Below, in pieces: positions 55,558 through 64,000 of a DNA stretch of 64,000 bases. This DNA comes from Alphaproteobacteria bacterium (GTDB lineage Bacteria > Pseudomonadota > Alphaproteobacteria > Bin95). A model generated the notes under the pieces. That model was not told the DNA's origin and searched no databases. It was given only the letters and a program-made list of their open reading frames with translations. The position numbers were made by a program, and so were the translations under genes. Each line of letters begins with the position of its first letter. The first letter of the stretch is position 1. The stretch covers positions 31,047-95,046 of the forward strand of contig JACKII010000008.1 in assembly GCA_020638555.1 (NCBI GenBank). The letters run 5' to 3'.

Positions 55558-56661
55558 ATGAGCCGCAAAGATCCGAAAGACCGCATCGTCCATCGTGTCG
55601 GCGGTGTCAACATTCACCGGCGCGACCTGATCAAGGCCGGTGTGACCGGCGCCTCCCTGGCGGCGGTGGCCGGCCTGCCGGCGCAGGCCCAGGCGCAATC
55701 GCCGGAATTCCGGTTCCGCATGCAGTCCTTCCTCGGGCCGGGCACCATCGAGTGGGAACAACTCGTGCCCCGCTTCATCAAGCGCGTGTCCGAGATGTCG
55801 AATGGCCGTATTCAGATCCAGGCCTTCCCGCCGGGTGCGCTGGTGCCGACGTTTGAAATGCTGGACGCCGTCGGCAAGGGCGTGGTCGAGATCGGCTATG
55901 GCGCTCAGGTCTACTGGCGCGGCAAGATTCCGTTCACGCTCTGGACCTGGGGCATTCCGTTCGCCTTCAAGACGCTCGACCACTACGATTATCTGTGGAA
56001 CGAGACCGAACTGCTGGACGTGGTCCGCGGCGCGTTTGCCAAGTACAACGTGCACTTCCTGGGCGGCATCTACTCGGATGAGTGGGGCGCCACCATGTCC
56101 CGCAACGAACTCACCCGCCTCTCCGATTTCGAGGGCGTCAAGATCCGCAGCTTTGGCCTTGGCGCGGAAATCTGGAAAGCCAACGGTGCCAGCATCGTCA
56201 CCATCCCCGGCGAAGAACAGTACACGGCCATGTCGACCGGCGTCATCGACGCGTCGAACTGGGGTTCGCCCTATGGCTTCGTCGCGGTGAAACTGCATGA
56301 GGTTGCCAAGTATTATCTCGGCCCGTCGCTGATCAACTTCGACATGGAAGACATGTTCATGAACATGCGGGCCTTCAACAGCCTGCCGGCGGACCTGCAG
56401 GCGGTCATGAACCTGGCGACCCGTGTCTATGCCTTCGAGCGCGCCTCGACCTCGACCTATGCCAGCGCCCTGGCGGTGAAGCAGATGAAGGACGCCGGCG
56501 TGAAGTTCAACGCCCTGCCGCAGGAAGACCTGCAGGCGGCCCGCAAGATCTCGGCGGAAGCGCTGGAGCGCATGGCCGGCAAGGACGAGGATACGCAGCG
56601 CGTGCTGAAGATCATCTTCGACACGCGGGATACGCTCGCTTCCCGGCCCGATAACATCTAA
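55558..56661 (+). CDS. dctP: TRAP transporter substrate-binding protein (DctP family)
   Basis: 367 residues. A twin-arginine-like signal (HRRDLIKAG, then a hydrophobic stretch ending AQAQA near residue 46) sends it to the periplasm. The mature part has FPPGALVPTFEMLDAVGKGV, SDEWGATMSRNEL with the conserved Arg region, and GVIDASNWGSPYGF. It binds a carboxylate-type ligand, possibly an alpha-keto acid, for the DctQM permease that follows. GGAG lies about 9 bases before the ATG. The ligand cannot be stated. Confidence 0.93.
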   Translation: MSRKDPKDRIVHRVGGVNIHRRDLIKAGVTGASLAAVAGLPAQAQAQSPEFRFRMQSFLGPGTIEWEQLVPRFIKRVSEMSNGRIQIQAFPPGALVPTFEMLDAVGKGVVEIGYGAQVYWRGKIPFTLWTWGIPFAFKTLDHYDYLWNETELLDVVRGAFAKYNVHFLGGIYSDEWGATMSRNELTRLSDFEGVKIRSFGLGAEIWKANGASIVTIPGEEQYTAMSTGVIDASNWGSPYGFVAVKLHEVAKYYLGPSLINFDMEDMFMNMRAFNSLPADLQAVMNLATRVYAFERASTSTYASALAVKQMKDAGVKFNALPQEDLQAARKISAEALERMAGKDEDTQRVLKIIFDTRDTLASRPDNI

Positions 56662-56700
56662 CCACTCCAGCCGCACCAAGCGGGGCTGAACGCCACTGGT

Positions 56701-56729
56701 CGGGCCGCATCCGGTGAGGATGCGGCCCG
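56701..56729 (+). terminator. Strong hairpin between dctP and dctQ
   Basis: CGGGCCGCATCC (56701-56712), loop GGTGA, GGATGCGGCCCG (56718-56729): a perfect 12-base-pair stem without a T-run. It probably reduces readthrough or protects the dctP mRNA end, giving more binding protein than permease, as in many TRAP and ABC operons. Confidence 0.6.
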
Positions 56730-56764
56730 ATTGAGTGATGCTGCGGCCCTTATGGGAATCTGTC

Positions 56765-57316
56765 ATGTCCGTGCTTCGCACCGTCGTCCGGGCGGTTGAC
56801 GCTTTGAACGGCGTCACCGGGCGAGTCGTCGCCGTCTCGCTGCTCCTCCTCATCGCTCTCGTGGTTTACGAAGTCACGTTGCGCTACGTCTTCCGCGCGC
56901 CGACCACTTGGGGCAATGAACTGATTTCGTTCATTTTCGCGGCCTATATCATGCTCGGCGGCGGGTATACCCTGCTGCATCGCGATCATGTGGCCATGGA
57001 CATCATCTATGCGCGGCTTCGCCCGCGCGCCCAGGCCATCATCGACATTCTGACGGCCGGCTTCGTCATTCTCTACTGTGCGGTCCTGCTGCAACAAACG
57101 GGGATTATGGCAATCGAAGCGCTGGAGACCGGCCAGCGTGCCGCATCGGATTGGAACCCGCCCTTGTTCCCCGTGCTGGTGTCATTGCCCATCGGCGCGG
57201 CGCTGATCCTGCTCCAGGCCATCGCGAAGCTGATTCGCGATCTGCACATGGCATTCACCGGGGCGGAGATCGCACCCGACCCCGCCATTCCGCATGCTCC
57301 CGACATGGGGGAATAA
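56765..57316 (+). CDS. dctQ: TRAP transporter small permease
   Basis: 183 residues from ATG at 56765 (an upstream in-frame ATG at 56735 is in the loop region after the hairpin). Four membrane helices; YEVTLRYVFRAPTTWGNEL is the DctQ signature. It forms the permease with DctM. Separated from dctP by the hairpin and from dctM by 5 bases. Confidence 0.93.
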   Translation: MSVLRTVVRAVDALNGVTGRVVAVSLLLLIALVVYEVTLRYVFRAPTTWGNELISFIFAAYIMLGGGYTLLHRDHVAMDIIYARLRPRAQAIIDILTAGFVILYCAVLLQQTGIMAIEALETGQRAASDWNPPLFPVLVSLPIGAALILLQAIAKLIRDLHMAFTGAEIAPDPAIPHAPDMGE

Positions 57317-57321
57317 CGACG

Positions 57322-58635
57322 ATGAGCATTGAACTGATCACTATGCTTCTGTTCGGGTCGTTCCTGGTGCTCATGGTGGCCGGTGTGCCGCTGGTGTTCG
57401 CCCTGGGCAGTTCGGCCGTCGTCGGAACCTATTTTCTCTGGGGGCCGCAGGCGCTGTATGCGATCGGCATCCGCACCTTCAGCTCGTCGACCAGCTTTGT
57501 GCTGCTGGCCATTCCCATGTTCATTTTCATGGGCAACATCCTGGAGCGTTCGGGCATCGCCGCCGACCTCTATGCCATGATGCAAAAATGGCTGGGCGGA
57601 TTGAACGGCGGCCTGGCGGTGGGCACGATCTTCGTTTGCACCATCTTTGCCGCGCTTGTCGGCGTCAGCGGTGCTGCCACGGTCACCATGGCCCTCGTCG
57701 CGCTGCCGTCCATGCTGCACTACAAGTATCAGAAGGGCATCAGCCTGGGCTCGATTGCCGGTGGCGGGGCGCTCGGCGTGTTGATCCCGCCAAGCGTGCT
57801 GATGATCGTGCTCGGCCTTTACACCAATACCTCGGTCGGCATGCTGTTTATCGGCGGCATTACGGCGGGCCTGGTCATCGTCACGCTCTTTGTCGCCTAT
57901 ATTCTGATCGCCTGCGCCCTGAACCCGGCGCTCGGGCCGGCCGTTCCGGTTGAGGAACGGGCCAGTTGGGGGGAAAAGCTGCGGGCTCTGCGCTCGGTCA
58001 TTCTGCCGATCCTGCTCATTGCCGGCGTGCTGGGCAGCATTATCGGCGGAGCGGCCACGCCGAGCGAAGCCGCGGGCCTCGGTGCCCTGGGTTCGATGAT
58101 CTGCGCGTTGGTCTATGGCAAGCTGACCTGGAAGGCGGTCTACGAGTCCTGCACGATCACGCTCCGGCTGAGCTGCATGGTGATGTGGATCGTCTTTGCC
58201 GCGGCCATCTTCACCTCGCTGTACGCTGCGGTCGGTGCCGATGCGCTGGTCAAGGAAGCGCTGTCGATTTTGCCGGGCGGCAAATGGGGCGTCGTCATCG
58301 GCATGCAGATCATCTGGATCGTCATGGGCTGTTTCCTCGATCCGATCGGCATCATGATCCTCACGGCCCCCTTGTTCTTCCCGATCGTCGTCGGCCTGGG
58401 CTTCGACCCCGTCTGGTTCGGCGTGCTGTTCGTGGTCAACATGGAGATGGCATTCCTGACGCCGCCGTTCGGTTTCAACCTGTTCTATCTTCGCAGCGTC
58501 GCGCCTCCCGGGGTGACGATGACGGACATCTACAAGTCGATCACACCGTTCGTGCTGTTGCAGGCGGTGGCCCTGGGCATGATGATGATTTTTCCCGAAC
58601 TCATCACCTGGCTGCCGAACCAGCTGCTGCGCTAA
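57322..58635 (+). CDS. dctM: TRAP transporter large permease
   Basis: 437 residues, about 11-12 hydrophobic segments. AIPMFIFMGNILERSGIA, the GGGALGVLIPPSVLMIVLG loop and GAATPSEAAGLGALG are hallmarks of DctM. It carries the Na+-coupled transport path. A strong hairpin lies 30 bases after the stop, ending the operon. Confidence 0.95.
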   Translation: MSIELITMLLFGSFLVLMVAGVPLVFALGSSAVVGTYFLWGPQALYAIGIRTFSSSTSFVLLAIPMFIFMGNILERSGIAADLYAMMQKWLGGLNGGLAVGTIFVCTIFAALVGVSGAATVTMALVALPSMLHYKYQKGISLGSIAGGGALGVLIPPSVLMIVLGLYTNTSVGMLFIGGITAGLVIVTLFVAYILIACALNPALGPAVPVEERASWGEKLRALRSVILPILLIAGVLGSIIGGAATPSEAAGLGALGSMICALVYGKLTWKAVYESCTITLRLSCMVMWIVFAAAIFTSLYAAVGADALVKEALSILPGGKWGVVIGMQIIWIVMGCFLDPIGIMILTAPLFFPIVVGLGFDPVWFGVLFVVNMEMAFLTPPFGFNLFYLRSVAPPGVTMTDIYKSITPFVLLQAVALGMMMIFPELITWLPNQLLR

Positions 58636-58665
58636 CGGCTGACCGGCAGAAGCGGAGGACTGCCC

Positions 58666-58696
58666 TGCGGGCTGCCGGAACATCCGGCAGCCCGCA
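58666..58696 (+). terminator. Hairpin terminator after dctM
   Basis: TGCGGGCTGCCGGA (58666-58679), loop ACA, TCCGGCAGCCCGCA (58683-58696): perfect 14-base-pair stem. The following TCGTCTCGTCG is only weakly T-rich. Confidence 0.65.
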
Positions 58697-58858
58697 TCGT
58701 CTCGTCGAGCGTTGGCGGCGGGCGATGCGGCGGACGACAGTTTCTTTGCCACCCCGAACCCCCATGCTAAAGCTGCCGGACCTTTGAGCTGCATGCCCTC
58801 CGGGGAATCCGAGGCGGCTCAACCCGCACCGCCTCTGCCGGAGCTTGGAGAAGATACC

Positions 58859-59641
58859 GTGACCTATGATACCGGCACGCCGAAACTGTCCTTCGAAGTG
58901 GACGGTCCTGTCGCGGTCGTTGCCATCTGCCGACCGGAGGTGCGCAACGCGCTCGATAACGAGACGGCGGACGCGCTGACCGCGGCGCTCCGTACGTTCG
59001 ACGCGGACGATGCCCTGCGGGTTTGCGTCCTGACCGGCTCGGGCGGCTCCTTCTGCGCCGGCGCCGACCTGAAGGCCCTGTCCGCCGGGCAGGACTATCG
59101 GCCCTGGGCCGGCGATCCGGACGGCCCCTGCCATGACGTGCTGTCGAAACCGGTGATCGCGGCCGTGGCCGGCTTCGCCTGTGCGGGCGGGCTCGGCCTT
59201 GCGCTTCGCTGCGATCTGCGCGTGGCGGAAGAAACCGCGACCTTCGCGGTTCTCTCGCGCCGGTGGGGCGTTCCGATGAGCGACGGAACCACCGTCCGCC
59301 TGCCACGGCTGGTCGGCGCGGGGCGGGCGCTGGACATGCTGTTGACCGCCCGCAAGGTGACCGGAGCCGAGGCGCTGGCCATGGGGCTTGCCGACCGGCT
59401 CGTTCCGGAAGGACAGGCCTTGCCGGCGGCGATGGCCCTTGCCCAGGAAATTGCGGCCTTCCCGCAAATCGCCCTGCGCTCGGATCGCCTGTCAACGTTG
59501 CGGCAATGGGACCTGTCGCTGCCGGAAGCCTTCGCGCAGGAAATGGAACTGGCGGCGGAGGCACGCCGGGTGGAGGCCCGTTCGGGAGCGGCGCGATTTG
59601 CCGCCGGGGCCGGGCGCCATGGCGCCAAGGCGGACGCCTGA
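58859..59641 (+). CDS. Enoyl-CoA hydratase/isomerase family protein
   Basis: 260 residues from GTG at 58859 with GGAG 8 bases upstream; the frame is open further up, but 260 residues is the usual crotonase length. GSGGSFCAGADLKAL and FACAGGLGLALRCDLRVA form the oxyanion hole; the first catalytic Glu position is not obvious in the RRWGVPMSDGTTVRLPRLVG segment. It acts on an acyl-CoA thioester. Its stop overlaps the oxidoreductase start (TGATG). Confidence 0.87.
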   Translation: MTYDTGTPKLSFEVDGPVAVVAICRPEVRNALDNETADALTAALRTFDADDALRVCVLTGSGGSFCAGADLKALSAGQDYRPWAGDPDGPCHDVLSKPVIAAVAGFACAGGLGLALRCDLRVAEETATFAVLSRRWGVPMSDGTTVRLPRLVGAGRALDMLLTARKVTGAEALAMGLADRLVPEGQALPAAMALAQEIAAFPQIALRSDRLSTLRQWDLSLPEAFAQEMELAAEARRVEARSGAARFAAGAGRHGAKADA

Positions 59642-60672
59642 TGCGCGCCGTCATTGCTCACGATCTGAGCGGCATTGATGGCCTTCGGCTGGAGACCGTG
59701 CCTTCCCCCGTCCTGCGCCCGGGCGGCGTGCGGATTGCGGTCCGCGCCGCGGGTGTCAGCTTCGCAAACCTGCTGGTGATCGAGGGGCGTCACCAGAACC
59801 GCGCCGAGCCTCCTTTCACGCCCGGAACGGAAGTCGCGGGCGTGGTGACCGAACTCGCCCCCGACGCCGGCGGGGGCCTGAAACTCGGCGACAGGGTCTG
59901 CGCCGGGCTGCCGTCCGGCGGCTTCGCCGAGGAGGTCGTCGCAACCGACGACAATGTCTTCCCCATTCCCGATCGTCTGGGCTTCCCCGCCGCCACCCTG
60001 TTTCCGACGATCTATGCCACGGCCTTTTGTGGCCTTGTCTGGCGCGCGGCACTGGCGCCCGGCGAGACCCTGCTCGTGCACGGCGCGGCGGGCGCCAGCG
60101 GTCTGGCCGCCGTGGAGATCGGCAAGGCCCTCGGCGCGACGGTGATCGCCACGGCGGGCGGCGAGGCCAAAGGCGCGGCCGCGTGCGCTCACGGCGCGAC
60201 GCATGTGATCGACCACCGACGGGACGATGTGCGCGCCGCCGTGCTCGATCTGACGGGAGGGCGCGGGGCGGATGTGGTCTTCGACCCCGTCGGCGGGGAC
60301 TTGTTCGATGCCTCGTTGCGCTGCATCGCCCCGCTGGGACGGCTTCTGACCATCGGCTACGCTTCGGGGCGCATACCCTCGATCCCGGCCAATCTGCTGC
60401 TGGTCAAGAACATCTCGGCAATCGGCCTCTACTGGGGGTTCTACATGGCTTGGGGCAAGACGCAGGCGTCGCCGGCGCTGCGGGCGAAAGTGCGGGGGAT
60501 GTTCGGGGACATGTTCCAATTGTTCGAAAAGGGCCTGCTGCGGCCCGAGGTCGACCGCGAATTGCCACTGGCCTCGTTTGCCGAGGGATTGCGACGCGTC
60601 CAGGACCGCGGCGTGATCGGGAAGATCGTCCTGCTTCCGGACGGCGATGGCGCATCGGCCCGGGCCGGGTGA
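59641..60672 (+). CDS. NADPH:quinone oxidoreductase (MDR family)
   Basis: 343 residues. PFTPGTEVAGVVTEL, then VHGAAGASGLAAVEIGKALG as the NADPH-binding Rossmann start near residue 141, and DVVFDPVGGDLF. The zinc-ligand cysteines of alcohol dehydrogenases are missing, as in quinone oxidoreductases and enoyl reductases of this superfamily. Translationally coupled to the hydratase-like gene; the pair may act in a short acyl-CoA or enone pathway. Confidence 0.88.
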   Translation: MRAVIAHDLSGIDGLRLETVPSPVLRPGGVRIAVRAAGVSFANLLVIEGRHQNRAEPPFTPGTEVAGVVTELAPDAGGGLKLGDRVCAGLPSGGFAEEVVATDDNVFPIPDRLGFPAATLFPTIYATAFCGLVWRAALAPGETLLVHGAAGASGLAAVEIGKALGATVIATAGGEAKGAAACAHGATHVIDHRRDDVRAAVLDLTGGRGADVVFDPVGGDLFDASLRCIAPLGRLLTIGYASGRIPSIPANLLLVKNISAIGLYWGFYMAWGKTQASPALRAKVRGMFGDMFQLFEKGLLRPEVDRELPLASFAEGLRRVQDRGVIGKIVLLPDGDGASARAG

Positions 60673-60711
60673 CTCTGGTCAAGCGAACCCGGACCTTGCC
60701 GGCCCGGCGCT

Positions 60712-62211
60712 TCACTGCACCGCAATGCGCGTCGTCAGTCGCAGATACCGGCGCAACCGGCGCGAGGTGGCATCCAGGCCGATATTCAGCACGGCCGTCG
60801 CTGCGATCAGGAGCAGCGCCCGGTCATAGCGGATTTCGGCAAAGGCGCTGTCCACATAGAAGCCCAACGTGCCGACGCCAAGAAACCCCAGGATCGCCGT
60901 CTCGCGCATGATCACCTCCCAGCGGTAGAGCAGGAAGGCCATCGCCTGGCGGTAGACGCGCGGGGCGGCCTCCCAGAAATAGCGGTCCATGCCGTGCGGC
61001 GCATCGGGACGCAGCCGCATCCCCGTTGTGAAACGGCCCATCAAATGGCCGATGATCGCCCCGTTGTGCAGGCTGAGCGCCAGGATCGCCGGCAACATGG
61101 ACGGCCCCCAAAGCTGCAACAGGACATAGGCCAGCACGTATTCGGGCGTGGAGCGGATCAGAACCAGGAACACATGGCCCACGCCGCGGCCCAGCCTGCC
61201 GAAGAACAACGGCGACACCAGCGGAAACCACAGAAACGCGAGCAGCCCGGTCAGCACCAGGGCGATGACGGAAAGTTGGAGGCTCGCCACGGCGCCGGGC
61301 AGCACCTGGTCCCGAACCATCATGCCGAGCCAGCCGCCGAAGGCGTCCAACCCCTCGCCGGCACGGAGCGGATAGGGGACGATGTCGTGCGTGAGGAACC
61401 GCCAGGCATTCGTGCCGATCGCCGTCCGGTCCCAGGGCAGGATCAGCGCGGCGGCGACAAGATAGCCGGGGATCAGCCAGCCGCGCGCCCAAACCCGGAT
61501 GCTCGCGATCAGCAGGTAGAAGACGATCAGCAGTGCCCAGACCTGGGCATACTCGCCCTCGCCGAATGCCGTCTCCAGATGGAAACCCAGGGTCGGCAGG
61601 CCGAGAAAGCCCAGAATGGCGCTGCTTCTGAGGGCGCATTCCAGGCGGTAGAGCGAGTAGGTCTTGAAATGCGGCCAGGCCTCGGGCAGGCGCACGAACA
61701 GGAACAGAGACACCCGTCCCGCGCCCGCGGGCGCCGCACGCATCGGCCCCGGGTCCTGTTCCTCCAGGATTTCGGCATAGACCTTGGCGAACACGCCCGC
61801 ATAGGGAATGGCGATGGCCAGCAGCCCGGTCAGAGGCGACAGCCCGAACAGTTGCAGGAAGATCAGCGCCCAAAACAGTTCGTGCACCGCGCGGATGACC
61901 GCGGCGAACACCCGGACGGCGCGCAGGTGAAAGACCAGCGCCAGCCCGAACCCGGCCGCGTTTGCGGCCGCCACTCCCAGCAGCGCAAACGCGGCCGTGA
62001 GCGCCACCGCCCCCAACAGATCCTCCGTCCCGAAAAAGTCCGGCGGGAACAGCCCCCCCGCGAGCCGCGCCATCTCCGCCCAGGGATCGACGGCCGCGAT
62101 CTCGATATCGGCAAAGGCGAGCGCCACCGCCGCGGCCGCCAGGGCCCCCAGGACGACGCGGCCGAACGGTTGCGACCAGGGCGCGGGCCGCGCGGGCATT
62201 TCAGCGTTCAT
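60712..62211 (-). CDS. phnE: ABC transporter permease, tandem-fused (PhnE-like)
   Basis: 499 residues, twice the usual permease length. Two homologous halves each carry the loop that contacts the ATPase: LRSSAILGFLGLPTLGF near residue 195 and MRETAILGFLGVGTLGFYV near residue 450. About 12 membrane helices. The two permease domains normally made from separate genes or as a homodimer are here fused. It belongs with the ATPase and binding protein upstream; the ATPase stop overlaps its start by 11 bases. Confidence 0.92.
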   Translation of the reverse strand: MNAEMPARPAPWSQPFGRVVLGALAAAAVALAFADIEIAAVDPWAEMARLAGGLFPPDFFGTEDLLGAVALTAAFALLGVAAANAAGFGLALVFHLRAVRVFAAVIRAVHELFWALIFLQLFGLSPLTGLLAIAIPYAGVFAKVYAEILEEQDPGPMRAAPAGAGRVSLFLFVRLPEAWPHFKTYSLYRLECALRSSAILGFLGLPTLGFHLETAFGEGEYAQVWALLIVFYLLIASIRVWARGWLIPGYLVAAALILPWDRTAIGTNAWRFLTHDIVPYPLRAGEGLDAFGGWLGMMVRDQVLPGAVASLQLSVIALVLTGLLAFLWFPLVSPLFFGRLGRGVGHVFLVLIRSTPEYVLAYVLLQLWGPSMLPAILALSLHNGAIIGHLMGRFTTGMRLRPDAPHGMDRYFWEAAPRVYRQAMAFLLYRWEVIMRETAILGFLGVGTLGFYVDSAFAEIRYDRALLLIAATAVLNIGLDATSRRLRRYLRLTTRIAVQ

Positions 62212-62857
62212 AGACGGGGTCGAGGTCCGCCGGCGTCAGGCTCCGGCTCGGTGCGTCCAGCCAGATCCGCCCATGCCTCAGGCCGATGACGCGGTCGGTG
62301 AATTCCAGTGCCAATGTGCGGTCGTGCAGGGCGAGCACGGTCGTGCGGTAACCCGAGAGCAGTGCCGCCAGCACATCCCGGGACTGGTGCTCATCGACCG
62401 CGGAGACCGGTTCGTCCGCCAGCAGCACGTCCGCGGCGCGGTAGAGGGCGCGACCGACCGTGGCGCGCTGCATTTGCCCGCCCGAAAGCTCGCCCGCGCG
62501 CCGGAACAACAGGTCGTCCAGTCCGAGCGGCCGGAGCGTGCGCGCGACGTCCTCGATGTCGCGGCGGGCGGGACGGACCAGCGTGCGCAGGTTGCGGAGC
62601 CAGTTCTGGCGATCCAGCCGGCCCATATAGACGTTGTGAAACACGCTCAGGCTCGGCACCAGGCCGAAATCCTGCGGCGCGAGGGCGGCTGCGGCCCCGG
62701 CCTTCTCGTACAGGAGGCGCAGCAGGGTGGATTTTCCCGCCCCGCTCGTGCCGACCAGAGCGATATGCTCCCCTTCGCGCACGTCCAGGGACAGCCCGCG
62801 CAATACCGGCTCGGCGCCATAGCCGGCCGTCACGTCCGTTAGGCGGATCAGTACCAT
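62201..62857 (-). CDS. phnC: ABC transporter ATP-binding protein (PhnC-like)
   Basis: 218 residues. Walker A GTSGAGKSTLL near residue 36, signature LSGGQMQRATVGRAL, Walker B ADVLLADEPVSAVD and the switch His in ALHDRTLA. Closest type: phosphonate importers. 10 bases after the binding-protein gene. Confidence 0.92.
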   Translation of the reverse strand: MVLIRLTDVTAGYGAEPVLRGLSLDVREGEHIALVGTSGAGKSTLLRLLYEKAGAAAALAPQDFGLVPSLSVFHNVYMGRLDRQNWLRNLRTLVRPARRDIEDVARTLRPLGLDDLLFRRAGELSGGQMQRATVGRALYRAADVLLADEPVSAVDEHQSRDVLAALLSGYRTTVLALHDRTLALEFTDRVIGLRHGRIWLDAPSRSLTPADLDPVYER

Positions 62858-62867
62858 GGTGCGGCGA

Positions 62868-63770
62868 TCAATTTTCGATCAGGCCGATGGCCTTTCCGGT
62901 CGTCTCGATCGGCGCGTAGTCGGCATTGCTGGCCGGCACGAAGCTCTTGCGCGGGAAGGCGGCCAGCAGGTCGGGGTCATGCATGTCGAGCAATGCCGTC
63001 CGCACCCTTTGCCGGAAGCCCTCGCCGAAGCGCCGGTCCACGTCGCCGCGGATGGTCCATTGATAGTCGGGGTAGGCCGGCGTCTTCCAGATGACGCGAA
63101 CCTTGGCGGGGTCGATCCTGCCGTCCGCCAGCTCGTCCTCCCACACCTTGTAGTTCACCGCGCCGGTCTGATAGGCGCCGCTCTGCACCAGGGCGATGGT
63201 CTTGGAGTGGTCGCCGCTGAAGCCGACGCGGGCGAACACGTCCGCCGGCGCCTTGCCGAACCGCTGGCGGATATAGAATTCCGGCATCAGCCGGCCGGAG
63301 GTCGAGCCCTTGGAGCCGAAGGTGAAGGTCTTGCCCGCCAGCGCATCCGGCAGCCGGTCGCCTGCCGTCAGGCCCGTCGCCGTATTGGCGATGAAATAGG
63401 AGACGAAGAACTGGTCCTCATAGCCCTGGGCGATGGCCTCTGCGTCCGGAACGCGCGACCGGGCCTGCACGCCGGAGAGGCCGCCGAACCACGCCAACTG
63501 CACCTGGTCGTTGACGAAAGCGGTTACGGCGGCGGCATAGGATTTGACCGGCACGTATGCGACGGGAACGCCGAGCGCCTTTTCCAGATAGACCGCGATC
63601 TTGCCGAACCGCTCGCGCAGGCGCGACTCGTCCTGGTCGGGAATGGCCGTGAAGGTGAGGGTGGGGGAGGCTGCCAAGACCGCGCCCGTGTTCATGACGG
63701 CGCCGCAGACCAGCAGCACGGCCAGAACGATGGACGCGCCCGGCACGGAGCGCATGGATCCAACGAACAT
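62868..63770 (-). CDS. phnD: Phosphonate/selenate-type ABC transporter binding protein
   Basis: 300 residues with an N-terminal signal peptide (hydrophobic 12-33, probable cleavage after VLA). TAIPDQDESRLRERFGKIAVYLEKAL, VQLAWFGGLSGVQ and GSKGSTSGRLMPEFYIRQ form the PhnD fold. The wording IPDQDESRL and WFGGLSGVQAR is like the subfamily annotated as putative selenate binding proteins rather than classical PhnD. The ligand, an oxyanion or phosphonate, is open. Starts the minus-strand three-gene operon. Confidence 0.88.
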   Translation of the reverse strand: MFVGSMRSVPGASIVLAVLLVCGAVMNTGAVLAASPTLTFTAIPDQDESRLRERFGKIAVYLEKALGVPVAYVPVKSYAAAVTAFVNDQVQLAWFGGLSGVQARSRVPDAEAIAQGYEDQFFVSYFIANTATGLTAGDRLPDALAGKTFTFGSKGSTSGRLMPEFYIRQRFGKAPADVFARVGFSGDHSKTIALVQSGAYQTGAVNYKVWEDELADGRIDPAKVRVIWKTPAYPDYQWTIRGDVDRRFGEGFRQRVRTALLDMHDPDLLAAFPRKSFVPASNADYAPIETTGKAIGLIEN

Positions 63771-63934
63771 GGGACAACCTTGTGATTTGATTTCCGCAAG
63801 GGGAGCCGAAGCCTGAACGCGCGCAGCGGGAATTGCAAGCGCTTCCTGGCACGGGGAAACCCGTCCCTCCCGGCCGTGGCTCGGGCGGCCCGGTAAAGAA
63901 AGACCCCGTCGGCCGCCCGGCCCAAACGCAAAAG

Positions 63935-63961
63935 CCCGGTGGCAGGGGGCCTGCCACCGGG
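63935..63961 (-). terminator. Intrinsic terminator (minus strand)
   Basis: CCCGGTGGCAGG (63935-63946), loop GGG, CCTGCCACCGGG (63950-63961): perfect 12-base-pair stem. On the minus strand it is followed by CTTTTGCG, so it probably ends a gene to the right of the window, just before the transporter promoter region (63771-63934). Confidence 0.65.
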
Positions 63962-64000
63962 AAGTTTATGCGCTGTATGGGCTAACACAGCACGGTATTT

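Noticed and set aside
57073..58794. 573-codon minus-strand frame opposite dctM
   Set aside because: Rich in His, Asp, Arg and Gln as expected from the antisense of a membrane protein; no motifs.

Overview
The window comes from a GC-rich alphaproteobacterium, most likely Rhodospirillales-like. The evidence is a CcrM-type GANTC methyltransferase, SdhE, an 18-kDa-type complex I accessory subunit, a ligase-associated Lhr-like helicase and the aerobic Cob route to vitamin B12. The species cannot be named from the sequence.

Left part (1-10.2 kb): a defence/accessory island. A complete type I Zorya operon (zorA-zorB-zorC-zorD, minus strand) is bracketed by mobile-element relics: a decayed IS30 transposase on one side, a serine-recombinase tail plus its companion protein on the other. 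At the extreme left edge an open minus-strand frame is the N-terminal part of a YcaO cyclodehydratase.

10.2-19.7 kb: two divergent operons that look like an uncharacterised envelope-modification or small-molecule system. The minus operon encodes an SGNH-type transferase, an AMP-ligase fused to a carrier domain, a small membrane protein, an MBOAT acyltransferase and, by a TAATG overlap, a 48-residue membrane microprotein ending in FRYLNL. These are the same kinds of parts as the Gram-positive Dlt (D-alanylation) machinery, including a DltX-like acyl-shuttle tail. The plus operon encodes an acyl carrier protein, a fold-III PLP decarboxylase, a sulfotransferase and a second AMP-ligase. An IS5 relic and a short tandem repeat lie between the operons.

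20-32.6 kb: mostly housekeeping. mfd, sdhE, an Lhr-like helicase, two tRNA-Arg genes (CCT and TCT), a threonine-dehydratase-like enzyme, a luciferase-like oxidoreductase, ccrM with four GANTC sites just upstream, rnhB, a MATE exporter and a complex I subunit.

32.9-54.9 kb: a near-complete aerobic cobalamin locus. cobQ and cobO converge. A cobalamin riboswitch then precedes hupE, DUF1636, cobW, cobN and cobG-H-I-J, followed by cobL-E-M-B-A, a 65-residue unknown, cobF, an APH-type kinase, cbiB, then cobP-cobT-cobS. Nearly all plus-strand junctions overlap by 4 bases, implying translational coupling. cobK and an alpha-ribazole-phosphatase gene are inserted on the opposite strand. CobS/CobT chelatase subunits, BluB and the threonine-phosphate decarboxylase are absent here.

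55-64 kb: a TRAP transporter (dctP-dctQ-dctM), an enoyl-CoA hydratase and a quinone oxidoreductase, then a minus-strand phosphonate/selenate-type ABC transporter (binding protein, ATPase, tandem-fused permease). A 102-bp palindromic intergenic repeat occurs at 19.9 kb and, inverted, at 55.0 kb.
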